This document shows positions 63,703 through 64,000 of a DNA stretch of 64,000 bases, one piece after another. The notes beneath the pieces are model-generated. The model ran no database searches. It saw only the letters and a list, made by a program, of their open reading frames with translations, and was not told the DNA's origin. Both the position numbers and the translations under genes were made by a program. How positions within the stretch are numbered: position 1 is the first letter of the stretch; every line of letters begins with the position of its first letter. Source of the DNA: Acestrorhynchus altus (taxonomy: Eukaryota > Chordata > Actinopteri > Characiformes > Acestrorhynchidae); assembly GCA_034509495.1 (NCBI GenBank), contig CM067515.1:13917881-13981880 (forward strand). Direction: 5' to 3'.

Positions 63703-64000
63703 CTGCAAGACGAGAAGCAAGCAGCTTGAAACTAAACCAATTAAATGAGAAACTCTACACAGAATAACAAAGTAAATTAAACGTTTTTAAATTCGTTTTA
63801 AATTAAATTTTTACGTATGATTCTCTTCATAATGCATTTCTATTTTTATTTTTATTTAAAAATATTGAAAACAATATATGTATACGTTGTTTCTACACGT
63901 CTTAACATGTCTTATGTTATCAGCTCCTTTAACCACGCAGGAGCCTTTTGTTCTATAATTACACACCATGTTTCTCTGTATACTTGGCCTCCTTTCACCC
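63703..64000 (-). other. dpp9: Last intron of dpp9
   Basis: Sequence upstream of the dpp9 terminal exon on the minus strand. AT-rich, with no further exon before the window edge. Confidence 0.6.

Overview
The window is vertebrate nuclear DNA, almost certainly from a teleost fish and possibly an otophysan. Genes are split into many short exons with GT/AG introns. Long CA, GT and TA microsatellites are frequent. Interspersed repeats typical of fish genomes lie between and inside the genes: a Tc1-like element, a foldback element, a tRNA-derived SINE and CR1/L2/Rex1-type LINE pieces. The species cannot be fixed from sequence alone.

Layout from left to right. (1) About 1-1.33 kb: an unidentified plus-strand gene ends in a small terminal exon with a close polyadenylation signal. 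(2) 1.3-7.5 kb has no recognisable gene. It holds a possible conserved regulatory block near 3.1-3.3 kb and an AT-rich minisatellite at 4.6-5.0 kb. (3) 7.5-15.4 kb, minus strand: a complete six-exon vomeronasal type-2 (OlfC) receptor whose exons join in frame to 830 residues. Its introns carry a Tc1-like element, a solo LTR with a 5-bp target duplication and part of a foldback element. (4) 16.9-23.0 kb, minus strand: a second V2R gene with the same six-exon layout but stops and frameshifts in several extracellular exons, so a pseudogene. Its seven-helix exon is still open. (5) 24.4-27.3 kb, minus strand: ndufa7, a complex I accessory subunit, complete in four exons. (6) 27.7-28.4 kb: a long-armed foldback element. 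(7) About 29.4-29.65 kb: a promoter-like block with CCAAT, E-box and GC-box motifs, pointing right. (8) 48.6-57.8 kb, plus strand: kank3, ten coding exons that join in frame to 941 residues. (9) 63.6-63.7 kb, minus strand: the last coding exon of dpp9, with the gene continuing beyond the right edge.

ndufa7 next to kank3 matches the human 19p13.2 neighbourhood, and DPP9 is also on human 19p13. The genes do not form a pathway. They are a chemosensory receptor pair, a mitochondrial respiratory subunit, a talin-binding cytoskeletal scaffold and a cytosolic dipeptidyl peptidase. kank3 and dpp9 converge tail to tail. No new multi-gene system was found. The most informative points are the live/dead V2R pair, the datable transposon insertions with visible target duplications, and the long gene-free tract before the first coding exon of kank3.
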